Assembly (NCBI RefSeq): GCF_036116635.1
Contig: NZ_CP107995.1
Coordinates: 6,386,001 to 6,450,000, forward strand
Source: Amycolatopsis sp. NBC_00345
Lineage (GTDB): Bacteria > Actinomycetota > Actinomycetes > Mycobacteriales > Pseudonocardiaceae
Length of the DNA: 64,000 bases
Reading direction: 5' to 3'
Shown one piece after another: positions 34,495-42,990 of this stretch (position 1 is the stretch's first letter; each line of letters starts with the position of its first letter). Under the pieces are notes generated by a model. That model had not been told where the DNA came from, made no database searches, and saw nothing but the letters and a program-made list of their open reading frames with translations. The translations under genes and the position numbers were made by a program.

Positions 34495-35706
34495 TCACAC
34501 CCGCTCAATAATTGTCGCGACGCCCATGCCGCCGCCGATGCACAGGGTCACCAGCGCGCGCCGCGCCTGGCGGCGTTCCAGCTCGTCGACCACCGTGCCG
34601 ACCAGCATCGCGCCGGTGGCGCCGAGCGGGTGGCCCATGGCGATCGCGCCGCCGTTGACGTTCACCTTCTCGTCCGGCAGGTGCAGATCCTGCTGCCACT
34701 TCAGGACGACGGACGCGAACGCCTCGTTCAGCTCCCACAGGTCGATGTCGTCCGGGGTCAGGCCCGCGGTCTTGAGCACCTTCTCGGTGGCCGGCGTGGG
34801 GCCGGTCAGCATGATCGTCGGCTCGGAGCCGATCGACGCGGTGGCGACGATGCGCGCCCGCGGCGTCAGCCCGAAGGTCTTGCCCACAGCCTCGCTGCCG
34901 ACGAGCACCAGCGCGGCGCCGTCGACGATGCCGGAGGAGTTGCCGCCCGTGTGGACGTGGTCGATCCGCTCGACCTGGTGGTACTTCTGCAGCGCGACGG
35001 CGTCGAAGCCGCCCATCTCGCCGATCGTGGTGAAGGCGGGCTTGAGCTTGCCCAGGCCTTCGACGGTGCTGCCCGGGCGGCGGTGCTCGTCGTGGTCGAG
35101 GATCGTGACGCCGTTGATGTCCTTGACCGGCACCACGGACTTCGCGAAGTAGCCGCCGGACCAGGCCGCCTCGGCCTTCTCCTGCGAGCGCACGGCGAAC
35201 CGGTCGACGTCCTCGCGGGAGAAGCCCTGCATGGTCGCGATCAGGTCGGCGCCGATGCCCTGCGGGACGATGTACTGGTCGTAGGCGGTGGCCGGGTCCA
35301 TGAACAGCGCGCCGCCGTCGGAGCCCATCGGCACGCGCGACATCGACTCGACGCCGCCGGCGATGATCAGGTTGTCCCAGCCCGAGCGCACCTTCTGCGC
35401 GGCGGTGTTGGTGGCCTCCAGGCCGGACGCGCAGAACCGGTTGAGCTGGACGCCCGCGACCGTCTCCGGCAGGCCGGAGACCAGCGCCGCCGTGCGCGCG
35501 ATGTCGGCGCCCTGCTCGCCCACCGGGGAGACCACGCCGAGCACGATGTCGTCGATCGCGGCGGGGTCGAGGTTCGGGTGGCGGACCTTGAGCTCTTCGA
35601 TCAGGCCGGCCACCAGGTCGACCGGCTTGGTGCCGTGCAGCGCACCGCCCTTGTTCTTGCCCCGAGGCGTGCGAATCGCCTCGTAGATGTAGGCCTCGCT
35701 ACTCAC
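34495..35706 (-). CDS. fadA: Acetyl-CoA C-acyltransferase (3-ketoacyl-CoA thiolase)
   Basis: 403 residues from GTG 35706, 7 bases after GGAGGAG; the longer frame to 35742 adds a non-family extension. Active-site Cys in RFCASGLEATN, the C-terminal GGAIAMGHPLGATGAM His and the CIGGGMG Cys are all present. It cleaves 3-ketoacyl-CoA with CoA, the last step of beta-oxidation, and pairs with the downstream alpha subunit. Divergent from a tandem TetR regulator that probably controls the pair. Confidence 0.95.
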   Translation of the reverse strand: MSSEAYIYEAIRTPRGKNKGGALHGTKPVDLVAGLIEELKVRHPNLDPAAIDDIVLGVVSPVGEQGADIARTAALVSGLPETVAGVQLNRFCASGLEATNTAAQKVRSGWDNLIIAGGVESMSRVPMGSDGGALFMDPATAYDQYIVPQGIGADLIATMQGFSREDVDRFAVRSQEKAEAAWSGGYFAKSVVPVKDINGVTILDHDEHRRPGSTVEGLGKLKPAFTTIGEMGGFDAVALQKYHQVERIDHVHTGGNSSGIVDGAALVLVGSEAVGKTFGLTPRARIVATASIGSEPTIMLTGPTPATEKVLKTAGLTPDDIDLWELNEAFASVVLKWQQDLHLPDEKVNVNGGAIAMGHPLGATGAMLVGTVVDELERRQARRALVTLCIGGGMGVATIIERV

Positions 35707-35879
35707 TGAACACTCCTCCGCGCAGGGCGTCTGGATGGACACTTCGTTGGATCAGCCGACGTGCACCGGCAGCGCCAGCATACCCGTCAGTAGTGCTAAT
35801 ACCCATTAACATATGCCCCCGGAACCCGATGGTGTCAATGGGTTGCCACTGTTCCGGTTCACGCTATGGTCGGTTCACC

Positions 35880-37061
35880 ATGACGACTCATCCCACCCGT
35901 GTGCCGCGGCCCCGCGACCGCAAGGCCCAGCTCGCCGCGGTCGCCGCCGGGCTGTTCCGCGCCCGCGGGTTCCACGGGGTGGGGATCAACGACATCGCCG
36001 CCGCGGCCGGCGTCACCGGGCCCGCGCTGTACCGGCACTTCAGCGACAAACAGGCGATCCTGGCCTACGTCGTGCTCAGCGGGATCGACGACATGGAGGC
36101 CGTCACGGCCGAGGCGCTGACGGACTCCGTGCCGGTGCCCGAGCAGCTCGACGCCCTGCTCACCGGCTTGGCGGCGCAGGCCGTGGAACGCCGGGAGATC
36201 GCCGCGCTGTGGCGCTGGGAGGGCCCGCACCTGGCGCGCGAGGAGCGCCGGGAGATCCGCCGCCGCTCCGGCGCCGTGCTCGACGCGTGGACGAAGGCGG
36301 TGCTCGCGACCCGGCCCGAGCTGGCCGGCGAAGAGGCCGAACTGCTGTGCTGGGCGGCGCTGTCGGTGTTCGGCAGCGTGTCCGTGCACCACACGGCTGT
36401 GGCCAGGAAACGCTTCGTCGCACTGCTCGTGGAGCTGGCGACGGCTGTGCTGGAAACCACACTCCCGTCGGCCACCGCGCCGCCGGCCGCCACGGTCGCG
36501 GGCCTCGGCACGCCGTCACGCCGGGAGCAGGTGCTGGCGGCCGCGACGGCGCTGTTCGCCGAGCGCGGCTTCCACGCGGTCAGCGTGGAGGACATCGGCG
36601 CCGCGGCGGGCATCGCCGGCCCGAGCGTCTACCGCCACTTCCCGAGCAAGGCCGCGCTGATGGTCGCCATCGGCCACCGCGCCGCCGACCGGCTCGCGCT
36701 GGCCGCCGAGCAGGCCCTCCAGGCCCCGGACGAGGCGACCGGCCTGCGCCGGCTGGCCGCGTCGTACGTCCACACCCTGCTGCACACGCCGGAGCTGCTG
36801 GTCTCCTTCACGGCCGACCGCGTCACCATGCCCGACCGCGACAAGGCCGACCTGCTGCGCGTCCAGCGCGATTACGTGGCCCAGTGGCTCACGCTGCTCA
36901 CCGCCGTCCACCCCGGCCTGCCGCCGCGTGAGGCGAAGGTCCGCGTCCACGCGGCGCTCACCGTGGCCAACGACCTGAGCCGCACCCGCCGCGTCTCCGG
37001 GCGGCCCCACCTGCAGGCCGAGCTGACGGCGCTGCTGCACGCCATCCTCGGGCTGTACTAA
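35880..37061 (+). CDS. Tandem TetR regulator (two TetR units in one chain)
   Basis: 393 residues, about twice the usual TetR length. Unit 1 starts near residue 14 with the helix-turn-helix GINDIAAAAGVTGPALYRHFSD. Unit 2 starts near 215 with SVEDIGAAAGIAGPSVYRHFPS. Each is followed by its own helical ligand-binding part, so one chain resembles a covalent TetR dimer. Start at ATG 35880 (MTTHPTRVPR); upstream extension rejected. The 173-base gap to fadA holds ACCCATT (35801-35807) and AATGGGT (35837-35843), a possible widely spaced operator. Likely a repressor of the fadAB operon sensing acyl-CoA. Confidence 0.88.
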   Translation: MTTHPTRVPRPRDRKAQLAAVAAGLFRARGFHGVGINDIAAAAGVTGPALYRHFSDKQAILAYVVLSGIDDMEAVTAEALTDSVPVPEQLDALLTGLAAQAVERREIAALWRWEGPHLAREERREIRRRSGAVLDAWTKAVLATRPELAGEEAELLCWAALSVFGSVSVHHTAVARKRFVALLVELATAVLETTLPSATAPPAATVAGLGTPSRREQVLAAATALFAERGFHAVSVEDIGAAAGIAGPSVYRHFPSKAALMVAIGHRAADRLALAAEQALQAPDEATGLRRLAASYVHTLLHTPELLVSFTADRVTMPDRDKADLLRVQRDYVAQWLTLLTAVHPGLPPREAKVRVHAALTVANDLSRTRRVSGRPHLQAELTALLHAILGLY

Positions 37062-37093
37062 GCGCGGAAACCGCCCCCGATCACCGCGTTCGC

Positions 37094-38317
37094 GTGCGAC
37101 GATGCCGCGTGCCCACACGACAGCGGCTGCATCTGGTCGGCGCGGACGAGGACCACCGCGTCTCGACCCTCGAGTTGTTCTTCGATCTCGTGTTCGTCTA
37201 CGCGATCACGCAGACGACCCAGCTGATGGCCGACCACCTGAGCCCGCTCGGCGTCGCGCAGGGGCTGATGGTGCTGGCGGTGCTGTGGTGGTGCTGGTGC
37301 AGCTACGCGTGGCTCGGCACGACGATCCACGTGGACCACGGAGTCGCGCGGCTGGCGATGTTCGGCGCGATGGCCGTGATGTTCCTGGTGTCCCTCACGG
37401 TGCCCGAGGCGTTCACCGACCCACCGGGCGGGCTGGACGCGCCGCTGCTGTTCGTCGGCTGTTACGCGGTCGTGCGGCTGCTGCACGAGGTCGCGTACCT
37501 CGGCGCGGCCCGGCACGACCCGGAGCTGCGCCGGGTGCTGCTGCGGATGCTGCGCGGCTTCGTCCCGAGCATCGCGCTGCTGGTCGTGGCGACGTTCCTG
37601 CACGGGCCGTGGCAGCTCGTGGTGTGGGCGGTGGCGCTGTTCGTCGACTACCTCAACGTCTACCTGTCCGGCCCGGCCGGCTGGCGGCTGAACTCGCCGG
37701 CCCACTTCGCGGAGCGGTTCGGGCTGATCGTGATCATCGCGCTGGGCGAGTCGATCGTGGCGATCGGGATCGGCATCGGCGAGCTGCCGATGACGTGGCT
37801 CGTCGCGGGGTCGGCGATCTGCGGGATCGCGCTGGCGGCCGGGATGTGGTGGACCTACTTCGACGTCGTCGCGCGCGCGGCGGAGCACCGGCTCGCCACC
37901 GCCACCGGGGTCGAGCGCACGAAGATCGCCACCGACTCCTACACCTTCCTGCACCTGCCGTTGATCGCCGGTGTCGTGCTCGTGGCGCTGGGACTGAAGA
38001 AGTCCTTCCTGTACCTGGCCGACACTGTCCACTATGGACCATCCGTGCCGCTGCACGGCGTGCCGCTCTGGGCGCTCACCGGCGGTCTCGCGCTCTACCT
38101 CGTGGCGGTCAGTTCGCTGCGCCGCCGCAACCTCGGCAGCTGGAACCGCCAGCGCCTGGTACTGGCTGTGGTGCTGATCGCGCTGACGCCGCTGCTGGCG
38201 CACGTGCCCGCGGCCGTGCTGCTGCTGATCGTGGCGGCCACCGTGCTCGCGCTGATCGCGTTCGAGCGCATGCCGTGGGCACGCCGTCAGGTCAGCGTCC
38301 CGCCAGCTGGCCGATGA
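37094..38317 (+). CDS. Low temperature requirement protein A (LtrA) family membrane protein
   Basis: 407 residues with about 11-12 hydrophobic segments. The N-terminal signature VSTLELFFDLVFVYAITQ, the later HFAERFGLIVIIALGESIVAIG and the WWTYFD motif are diagnostic of LtrA proteins. Function is poorly defined (named from a Listeria cold-growth mutant). The start could be GTG 37094 or GTG 37109; neither has a good Shine-Dalgarno. Its end overlaps the convergent XRE gene by 26 bases. Confidence 0.87.
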   Translation: MRRCRVPTRQRLHLVGADEDHRVSTLELFFDLVFVYAITQTTQLMADHLSPLGVAQGLMVLAVLWWCWCSYAWLGTTIHVDHGVARLAMFGAMAVMFLVSLTVPEAFTDPPGGLDAPLLFVGCYAVVRLLHEVAYLGAARHDPELRRVLLRMLRGFVPSIALLVVATFLHGPWQLVVWAVALFVDYLNVYLSGPAGWRLNSPAHFAERFGLIVIIALGESIVAIGIGIGELPMTWLVAGSAICGIALAAGMWWTYFDVVARAAEHRLATATGVERTKIATDSYTFLHLPLIAGVVLVALGLKKSFLYLADTVHYGPSVPLHGVPLWALTGGLALYLVAVSSLRRRNLGSWNRQRLVLAVVLIALTPLLAHVPAAVLLLIVAATVLALIAFERMPWARRQVSVPPAGR

Positions 38318-39128
38318 CCCCGAGCAGCGCCAGCTTGTCGTAGTCCTCGGTGCCGGGCGTGGCCGTGAAGACCAGCAGCGCCTGGGCGAGGTCGTCGGTG
38401 TACAGGAACTGGCAGTCCAGCTCGATGCCGCCCAGCTCGGGGTGGACGATCACCTTGCGCCGCGCGGGTTTCAGGCCCACCTCGTGCCGTTCCCACAGCT
38501 CGGCGAACTCGCCGCTCTCCTCCGAAAGCCGCCGCACCAGCTCGGCGACGCGGGTGTCGCGGCCGGCCCGGGACGACGTCGCGCGGAGGCCCGAGACGAG
38601 TTCGCGAGCGAACTTTTCGTGGTAGCTGCCGGGATAGATCGCGCGCTCGCCGGGATCGGTGAACCACCGGTAGATCGCGCTGCGGGTCAGCCCGGTGTAC
38701 CCGCTGTGGTCGCCGAGCAGCGCGGCCGCGAGCCGGTTCTGCGCGAGCGTTTCGCCGAGGTCGGACAGGACCATCGCCGGGGTGTCGTCGAGCCGGTCGA
38801 GCACCCGGAGCAACGCCGGGCTCACGTGGTCCGTGCGCGCCATCCGGGTCGGCGTGCCGTGGCCGGCCAGGCGGAACAGGTGGTCGCGCTCGTCGGCCGA
38901 CAGCCGCAGCCCGCGCGCGATCGCGGCCAGCATCTGCTCCGACGGCTGCGGCCCGCGCCGCTGCTCCAGGCGTGTGTAGTAGTCGGTCGACATGCCGGAC
39001 AGCGTCGCGATCTCCTCACGGCGCAGGCCGCTGGTGCGCCGGCGCGGGCCCTTGGGCAGGCCGACGTCGGAGGGCTGCAGCGCCTCGCGGCGCCGGCGCA
39101 GGAAGTCGGCCATTCCGGGACGGTCCAT
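38292..39128 (-). CDS. XRE-family regulator with MmyB-like ligand-binding domain
   Basis: 278 residues from ATG 39126-39128 (MDRPGMADFLRRRREAL). Helix-turn-helix at about 15-70 (GLRREEIATLSGMSTDYYTRLEQRRG). The C-terminal PAS-like MmyB domain has MVLSDLGETLAQNRLAAALLG and, near the end, ELDCQFLYTDDLAQALLVFTATPGTEDYDKL. This very common actinomycete group usually represses a divergent oxidoreductase and may bind a fatty acid. Here a 31-bp inverted repeat lies between it and a decayed SDR gene. Confidence 0.92.
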   Translation of the reverse strand: MDRPGMADFLRRRREALQPSDVGLPKGPRRRTSGLRREEIATLSGMSTDYYTRLEQRRGPQPSEQMLAAIARGLRLSADERDHLFRLAGHGTPTRMARTDHVSPALLRVLDRLDDTPAMVLSDLGETLAQNRLAAALLGDHSGYTGLTRSAIYRWFTDPGERAIYPGSYHEKFARELVSGLRATSSRAGRDTRVAELVRRLSEESGEFAELWERHEVGLKPARRKVIVHPELGGIELDCQFLYTDDLAQALLVFTATPGTEDYDKLALLGVIGQLAGR

Positions 39129-39156
39129 ACCGCCATTATCAGCGCCCGCGCGCGAC

Positions 39157-39187
39157 GCCAGCCAGGGATCCGCGATCCCTGGCTGGC
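39157..39187. promoter_or_regulatory. 31-bp inverted repeat, probable operator of the XRE/MmyB regulator
   Basis: GCCAGCCAGGGATC (39157-39170) and GATCCCTGGCTGGC (39174-39187) are perfect 14-bp arms around CGC, midway between the divergent XRE gene (start 39128) and the SDR remnant (start 39231). Such GCCAGGGAT-type palindromes are expected for MmyB-type XRE proteins and their SDR targets. Confidence 0.6.
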
Positions 39188-39230
39188 TGGACTCTGCCCG
39201 CCGCGCCGGGCCCGGGGTCACACTCGGGGC

Positions 39231-39885
39231 ATGGCATCCGGACAGTGGAAACTCCCCGATCTCACCGGGCGGACGATGGTGGTCACGGGCGCGTCGAGCG
39301 GGCTCGGCGCCGTCACCGCGCGCGAACTGGCCCAGGCGGGCGCCCACGTCGTGCTGGCCGTACGCGATGTGGCGAAGGGCGAGCGCGTGGCCGCGGGCAT
39401 CAGCGGAAAGACCGAGGTGCGCCCGCTCGACGTGCTGGTCAACAACGCCGGGATCATGGCCGTGCCACCCGGGAAAACGGCCGACGGCTTCGAGGACCAC
39501 TTCGGCACCAACCACCTCGGCCCGTTCGCGCTGACGAACCTGCTGCTGCCGAACATCACCGACCGCGTCGTCACCGTCTCATCGGGGCTCGCGCGGATCG
39601 GCACTGTCCAGCTTGACGAGCTGAAGCGCGTGACGGCCGATAGCGGCGGCGCTCCCAGTTCAGGTCTACCGGTTCACCGCGCAGCGCGAAGCCGCGTACG
39701 GCGCGTTGCCGACGCTGTACGCGGTGGCCGAAGACCTGCCTGGGAACTCGTACGTGGGCCCCACCGGCCGTTCCGGCGCGCGGCCGAAGCTCGAACGCAG
39801 GCGAAATGCCGACAGCGATACCGAACTCGCGAAGCAGCTGTGGGACGTCTCGGCGCGACTCACCGGCGTCAACTGGCACGAGTGA
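39231..39885 (+). pseudogene. Short-chain dehydrogenase with two deletions and a frameshift
   Basis: The 5' part reads a normal SDR N-terminus (MASGQWKLPDLTGRTMVVTGASSGLG as separate blocks) up to VTVSSGLARIG. After KTEVRPLD it jumps straight to VLVNNAGIM, so the roughly 20 residues that usually lie between are gone. The catalytic YxxxK segment is absent. Another frame then gives a recognisable SDR C-terminus (REAAYGALPTLYAVAEDLPG, SYVGPTG, KQLWDVSARLTGVNWHE, stop 39883-39885). The gene cannot make an active enzyme. It is the expected target of the divergent XRE regulator. Confidence 0.75.
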
Positions 39886-39910
39886 GGGACGGCACTGGCG
39901 CATCCGGACA

Positions 39911-39947
39911 CCTCGCGCTAACCTACTGGTGAGTAGGTAACGCGAGG
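39911..39947. promoter_or_regulatory. Long inverted repeat upstream of acyl-CoA dehydrogenase genes
   Basis: Core ACCTACT-GGTG-AGTAGGT (39921-39938). Pairing continues outward with CCTCGCG (39911-39917) and CGCGAGG (39941-39947), interrupted by one extra base. It ends 10 bases before the start codon at 39958, so a bound repressor would block transcription or initiation. TetR-type operator by appearance; the regulator is not identified. Confidence 0.5.
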
Positions 39948-39957
39948 GAGAGGCCAC

Positions 39958-41280
39958 ATGGCTGCGCCAAGGAAACGAGACGCGATGGGCATCGGCCTGG
40001 CCGCGCTCACCCGGTTGGCCGGGAGCAGGGTGATCGACCGGGCGGGGCTCCGCGAACCCGTGCAGAACCTGGTCAAGGCGGGGGTCCGCACGGGTTTCCG
40101 GGCCGCCGGGGCGGCCACGCGGTCGTTCACCTCGGTGCAACGGCTGGGCAAGCCCGCGCGGCTCGCCCCCGCGTCCGGCACGGGCCTGTTCGACCTGACC
40201 CCGAGCGAGGACCAGCAGCTCATCGTCGAAACGGTGACCGAGTTCGCCGCCGAGCAGCTGCGGCCCGCCGCCGCGGACGCCGACGCCAAGCTCGAAGCCC
40301 CCGAAGGCCTGCTGACGCGCGCGGCCGAGCTGGGCATCAGCCTCGTCGGCATCCCCGAAGAACTCGGCGGCGTCGGCACCGAGCGTTCGGTGGTCACGAA
40401 CGCACTGGTCGCCGAGGCCCTCGCGCACGGCGACCTGGGGCTGGCCGTGGCCGTGCTCGCGCCGTCGGCCGTCAGCACCGCGCTGGTGGCGTGGGGCGAC
40501 GAGCAGCAGCAGGCCGACTACGTGCCCGCGTTCGCCGGCGAGCAGGTGCCCGCCGCCGCGTTGGCGCTGCAGGAGCGCGCGCCGCTGTTCGACCCGTTCA
40601 AGCCCGCCACCAAGGCGAAGCGCACGCCGAAGGGCTACCAGCTCGACGGCGTGAAGTCGCTTGTGCCGCGCGCCGCGCAGGCCGAGCTGTTCATCGTGTC
40701 GGCCGACCTCGAAGGCCGCGGCCCGGCGTTGTTCCTGGTGGAATCGTCTTCCGCGGGCGTGACGGTCGAAGGCGAGCCGGCCATGGGCCTGCGCGGCGCC
40801 GCGACCGGAAAGCTGCACCTGGAGAAGGTCACGCTGCCCGCGGGCGCACTGCTGGGCGGAGGCAAGGCGGACGTCTTCGCCGACGTCGTCCGGCTGTCAC
40901 GGCTGGGCTGGGCGGCGCTCGCGGCCGGGACGGCGAAGGCCGTGCTCGACTACGTGGTGCCGTACGTGAACGAGCGCACGGCGTTCGGCGAGCCGATCAG
41001 CCACCGCCAGGCCGTGGCGTTTTCGGTGGCGGACATCGCGATCGAGCTGGAGGGCCTGCGCCTGGTGACGCTGCGCGCGGCCGCGCGGGCCGAGCAGGGC
41101 AAGCCGTACGCGCGGGAGGCCGCGCTGGCGCGCAAGCTGGCCGTGGACAAGGGCATGCAGATCGGCAACGCGGGGGTGCAGCTGCTCGGCGGGCACGGCT
41201 TCGTCAAGGAGCACCCCGTGGAGCGGTGGTACCGCGACCTGCGCGCGATCGGCGTCATGGAAGGCGCCGTCCTTCTCTAG
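39958..41280 (+). CDS. Acyl-CoA dehydrogenase family protein (first of a pair)
   Basis: 440 residues. The N-terminal extension of about 75 residues is basic and hydrophobic (MAAPRKRDAMGIGLAALTRLAG), followed by the ACAD fold (LFDLTPSEDQQLIVETVTEFAAEQLRPAAADAD, LGISLVGIPEELGGVGTERS) and a C-terminus with RTAFGEPISHRQAVAFSVADIAIE and QLLGGHGFVKEHPVERWYRDLRAI. FAD/acyl-CoA dehydrogenation of an acyl-CoA. Seventeen bases separate it from the second ACAD gene, so the two probably form an operon and perhaps a heteromeric enzyme, as known for some actinobacterial FadE pairs. Confidence 0.88.
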   Translation: MAAPRKRDAMGIGLAALTRLAGSRVIDRAGLREPVQNLVKAGVRTGFRAAGAATRSFTSVQRLGKPARLAPASGTGLFDLTPSEDQQLIVETVTEFAAEQLRPAAADADAKLEAPEGLLTRAAELGISLVGIPEELGGVGTERSVVTNALVAEALAHGDLGLAVAVLAPSAVSTALVAWGDEQQQADYVPAFAGEQVPAAALALQERAPLFDPFKPATKAKRTPKGYQLDGVKSLVPRAAQAELFIVSADLEGRGPALFLVESSSAGVTVEGEPAMGLRGAATGKLHLEKVTLPAGALLGGGKADVFADVVRLSRLGWAALAAGTAKAVLDYVVPYVNERTAFGEPISHRQAVAFSVADIAIELEGLRLVTLRAAARAEQGKPYAREAALARKLAVDKGMQIGNAGVQLLGGHGFVKEHPVERWYRDLRAIGVMEGAVLL

Positions 41281-41297
41281 GCTTTCGAAAGGCAGTC

Positions 41298-42506
41298 ATG
41301 ATCAACCTTGAAGCTCCCAAGAAGGCCGGCGCGCTGATCAACCAGGCGTACCAGGCCGCGGCCGAGGTGTTCCGGCCGATCTCGCGCAAGTACGACCGCG
41401 CCGAGCACACCTACCCGGCCGAGCTGGACATGTTCGCGGCGCTGCTGGACGGCCTCAACTCCTCCGGCGAGGGCGGCGCGGGCGCGGCCGGCGTGCGGCG
41501 TTCGGGTGCGGAGGACAAGAAGGGAAACCGCAACGGCGCCAACCTGAACGTCGTCCTCGGCACGATCGAAATGTGCTGGGGTGACGTGGGCCTGCTGCTG
41601 TCGATGCCGCGCCAGGGCCTGGGCAACGCTGCCATCGGCTCGGTGGCGACGGACGAGCAGCTGGAGCGTTTCTCCGGCCTGTGGGCCGCGATGGCGATCA
41701 CCGAGCCCGGCTGCGGCTCGGACTCCGCCGCGATCACCACCACGGCCACGGTCGACGGTGACGACTACCTGCTCAATGGCGAGAAGATCTTCGTGACGTC
41801 CGGCCAGCGCGCCGACGCCGTGGTCGTCTGGGCCACTTTGGACAAGTCGAAGGGCCGCGCCGCGATCAAGAGTTTCGTGGTGGAGAAGGGCACGCCGGGC
41901 TTCGAGGTCGTGCGCGTGGAGCACAAGCTCGGAATCCGCGCGTCCGACACGGCGGTCCTGCGCTTCGAAAACTGCCGCGTCCCGCGTGAGAATCTGCTGG
42001 GCACCCCGGAAATCGACACCGCGAAGGGCTTCGCGGGCGTCATGCAGACCTTCGACAACACTCGCCCCCTCGTCGCGGCCATGGCGGTCGGCGTCGCGCG
42101 TGCGGCTTTGGAGGAGACGCGCGCGATCCTGTCTTCCGCCGGGGTCACCCCCGACTACGACCGCCCTTCGGTTACGCAACACGCCGCGGCCGCCACTTTC
42201 CTCCAGCTGGAAGCCGACTACGAGGCCGCGTACCTGCTGACGCTCGAATCGGCGTGGATGGCGGACAACCGCCAGCCCAACTCCCTCCAGGCCTCGATGG
42301 CGAAGGCCAAGGCGGGGCGGTCGGTTGTGGAGATCACCCTCAAGTGCGTGGAGCTGGCTGGCGCTTTCGGCTACACGGAAGAGTCTTTGCTCGAGAAGTG
42401 GGCCCGGGATGCGAAGATCTTGGACATTTTTGAGGGGACTCAGCAGATCCAGCAGCTGATCGTGGCTCGGCGGGTGCTGGGGAAGACTTCCGCTCAGCTC
42501 AAGTAG
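41298..42506 (+). CDS. Acyl-CoA dehydrogenase family protein (second of a pair)
   Basis: 402 residues from ATG 41298 (MINLEAPKKAGALINQAYQ) with GAAAGG upstream. ACAD fold with AITEPGCGSDSAAITTTA (FAD/substrate loop), LNGEKIFVTSGQRAD, then KLGIRASDTAVLRFENCRVPRENLLG and the C-terminal DIFEGTQQIQQLIVARRVLG. The last part is repeated in diverged form at 45976-46038 beyond the adjoining island. Function: alpha,beta-dehydrogenation of an unknown acyl-CoA with the upstream partner. Confidence 0.92.
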   Translation: MINLEAPKKAGALINQAYQAAAEVFRPISRKYDRAEHTYPAELDMFAALLDGLNSSGEGGAGAAGVRRSGAEDKKGNRNGANLNVVLGTIEMCWGDVGLLLSMPRQGLGNAAIGSVATDEQLERFSGLWAAMAITEPGCGSDSAAITTTATVDGDDYLLNGEKIFVTSGQRADAVVVWATLDKSKGRAAIKSFVVEKGTPGFEVVRVEHKLGIRASDTAVLRFENCRVPRENLLGTPEIDTAKGFAGVMQTFDNTRPLVAAMAVGVARAALEETRAILSSAGVTPDYDRPSVTQHAAAATFLQLEADYEAAYLLTLESAWMADNRQPNSLQASMAKAKAGRSVVEITLKCVELAGAFGYTEESLLEKWARDAKILDIFEGTQQIQQLIVARRVLGKTSAQLK

Positions 42507-42534
42507 TTCGAATCCGCCCGGTCGCTGACCTCCT

Positions 42535-42801
42535 TCAGGCTCCGCGATCGGGCGGCTTTCGTGTCAAATCGGCGGACTTGCCTTCCTGGAGTTCAGCCGC
42601 CTGCCGTTCCTCGTACCCAGCCCAGTACAACGCCTCGTGGTGATGACCCCGGTCCACGTCCGCGATCGCCTTGTACAACCGCGCGTTGCCAAGCCGGAAC
42701 GCCAGCCACGTCGACGGATTCGCGTCCCTCGGCGGGCGACGTTCCGTCACCACGTCGTGGGCGTCCTGCAGGGTCTTCAGCTCACCTTTCGGCACGATCA
42801 C
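42535..42801 (-). CDS. AMED_5909-like small protein
   Basis: 88 residues from GTG 42801. Sequence ELKTLQDAHDVVTERRPPRDAN, then STWLAFRLGNARLYKAIADVD, RGHHHEALYWAGYEERQA and a polar tail. It resembles a small actinomycete family I remember as AMED_5909, usually next to an XRE regulator gene; function unknown. The GTG overlaps the stop of a 16-codon upstream frame (GTGA). A longer frame to 42936 is less likely. GTG 42795 is an alternative start. Confidence 0.6.
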   Translation of the reverse strand: MIVPKGELKTLQDAHDVVTERRPPRDANPSTWLAFRLGNARLYKAIADVDRGHHHEALYWAGYEERQAAELQEGKSADLTRKPPDRGA

Positions 42802-42848
42802 GCCGCCCCGAGCGGGCTTCCAACAGGGCCGCCAGTTTCGATGGTCAC
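42798..42848 (-). CDS. 16-residue upstream frame coupled to the AMED_5909-like gene, possibly a truncated XRE N-terminus
   Basis: GTG 42846-42848 lies 5 bases after GGGGAGG and encodes VTIETGGPVGSPLGAA, then TGA overlapping the next start as GTGA. The peptide resembles the beginning of actinomycete XRE regulators (GSPLGAALR...), so it may be what is left after the rest of such a gene was deleted, or a real coupling peptide. Confidence 0.35.
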   Translation of the reverse strand: MTIETGGPVGSPLGAA

Positions 42849-42939
42849 GCCTACCTCCCCGGCACCGGGCCAGCCCCAGCAACCTGACACCAATCTCCGC
42901 CCAAACGCGGGACGTGATCACCGCATGGCAGGACATCTC

Positions 42940-42971
42940 GGGACGTCCCTGATACGGTCAAAGACGTCCCT
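42940..42971. promoter_or_regulatory. GACGTCCCT repeats upstream of the XRE gene
   Basis: Perfect 10-bp palindrome GGGACGTCCC (42940-42949) and a second GACGTCCCT (42963-42971) 21 bases apart, two helical turns; a half copy GGGACGT occurs at 42909. They lie directly before the XRE start (42991) and upstream of the divergent small gene, a likely autoregulatory operator. Confidence 0.45.
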
Positions 42972-42990
42972 ACAAGTCCCAAGGGTGCCG

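Noticed and set aside
42508..42517. tRNA T-arm-like GTTCGAATCC at the left edge of the island
   Set aside because: There is no acceptor stem, anticodon arm or 3' partner; the upstream bases are coding. Probably chance, although such cores can serve as attachment sites.
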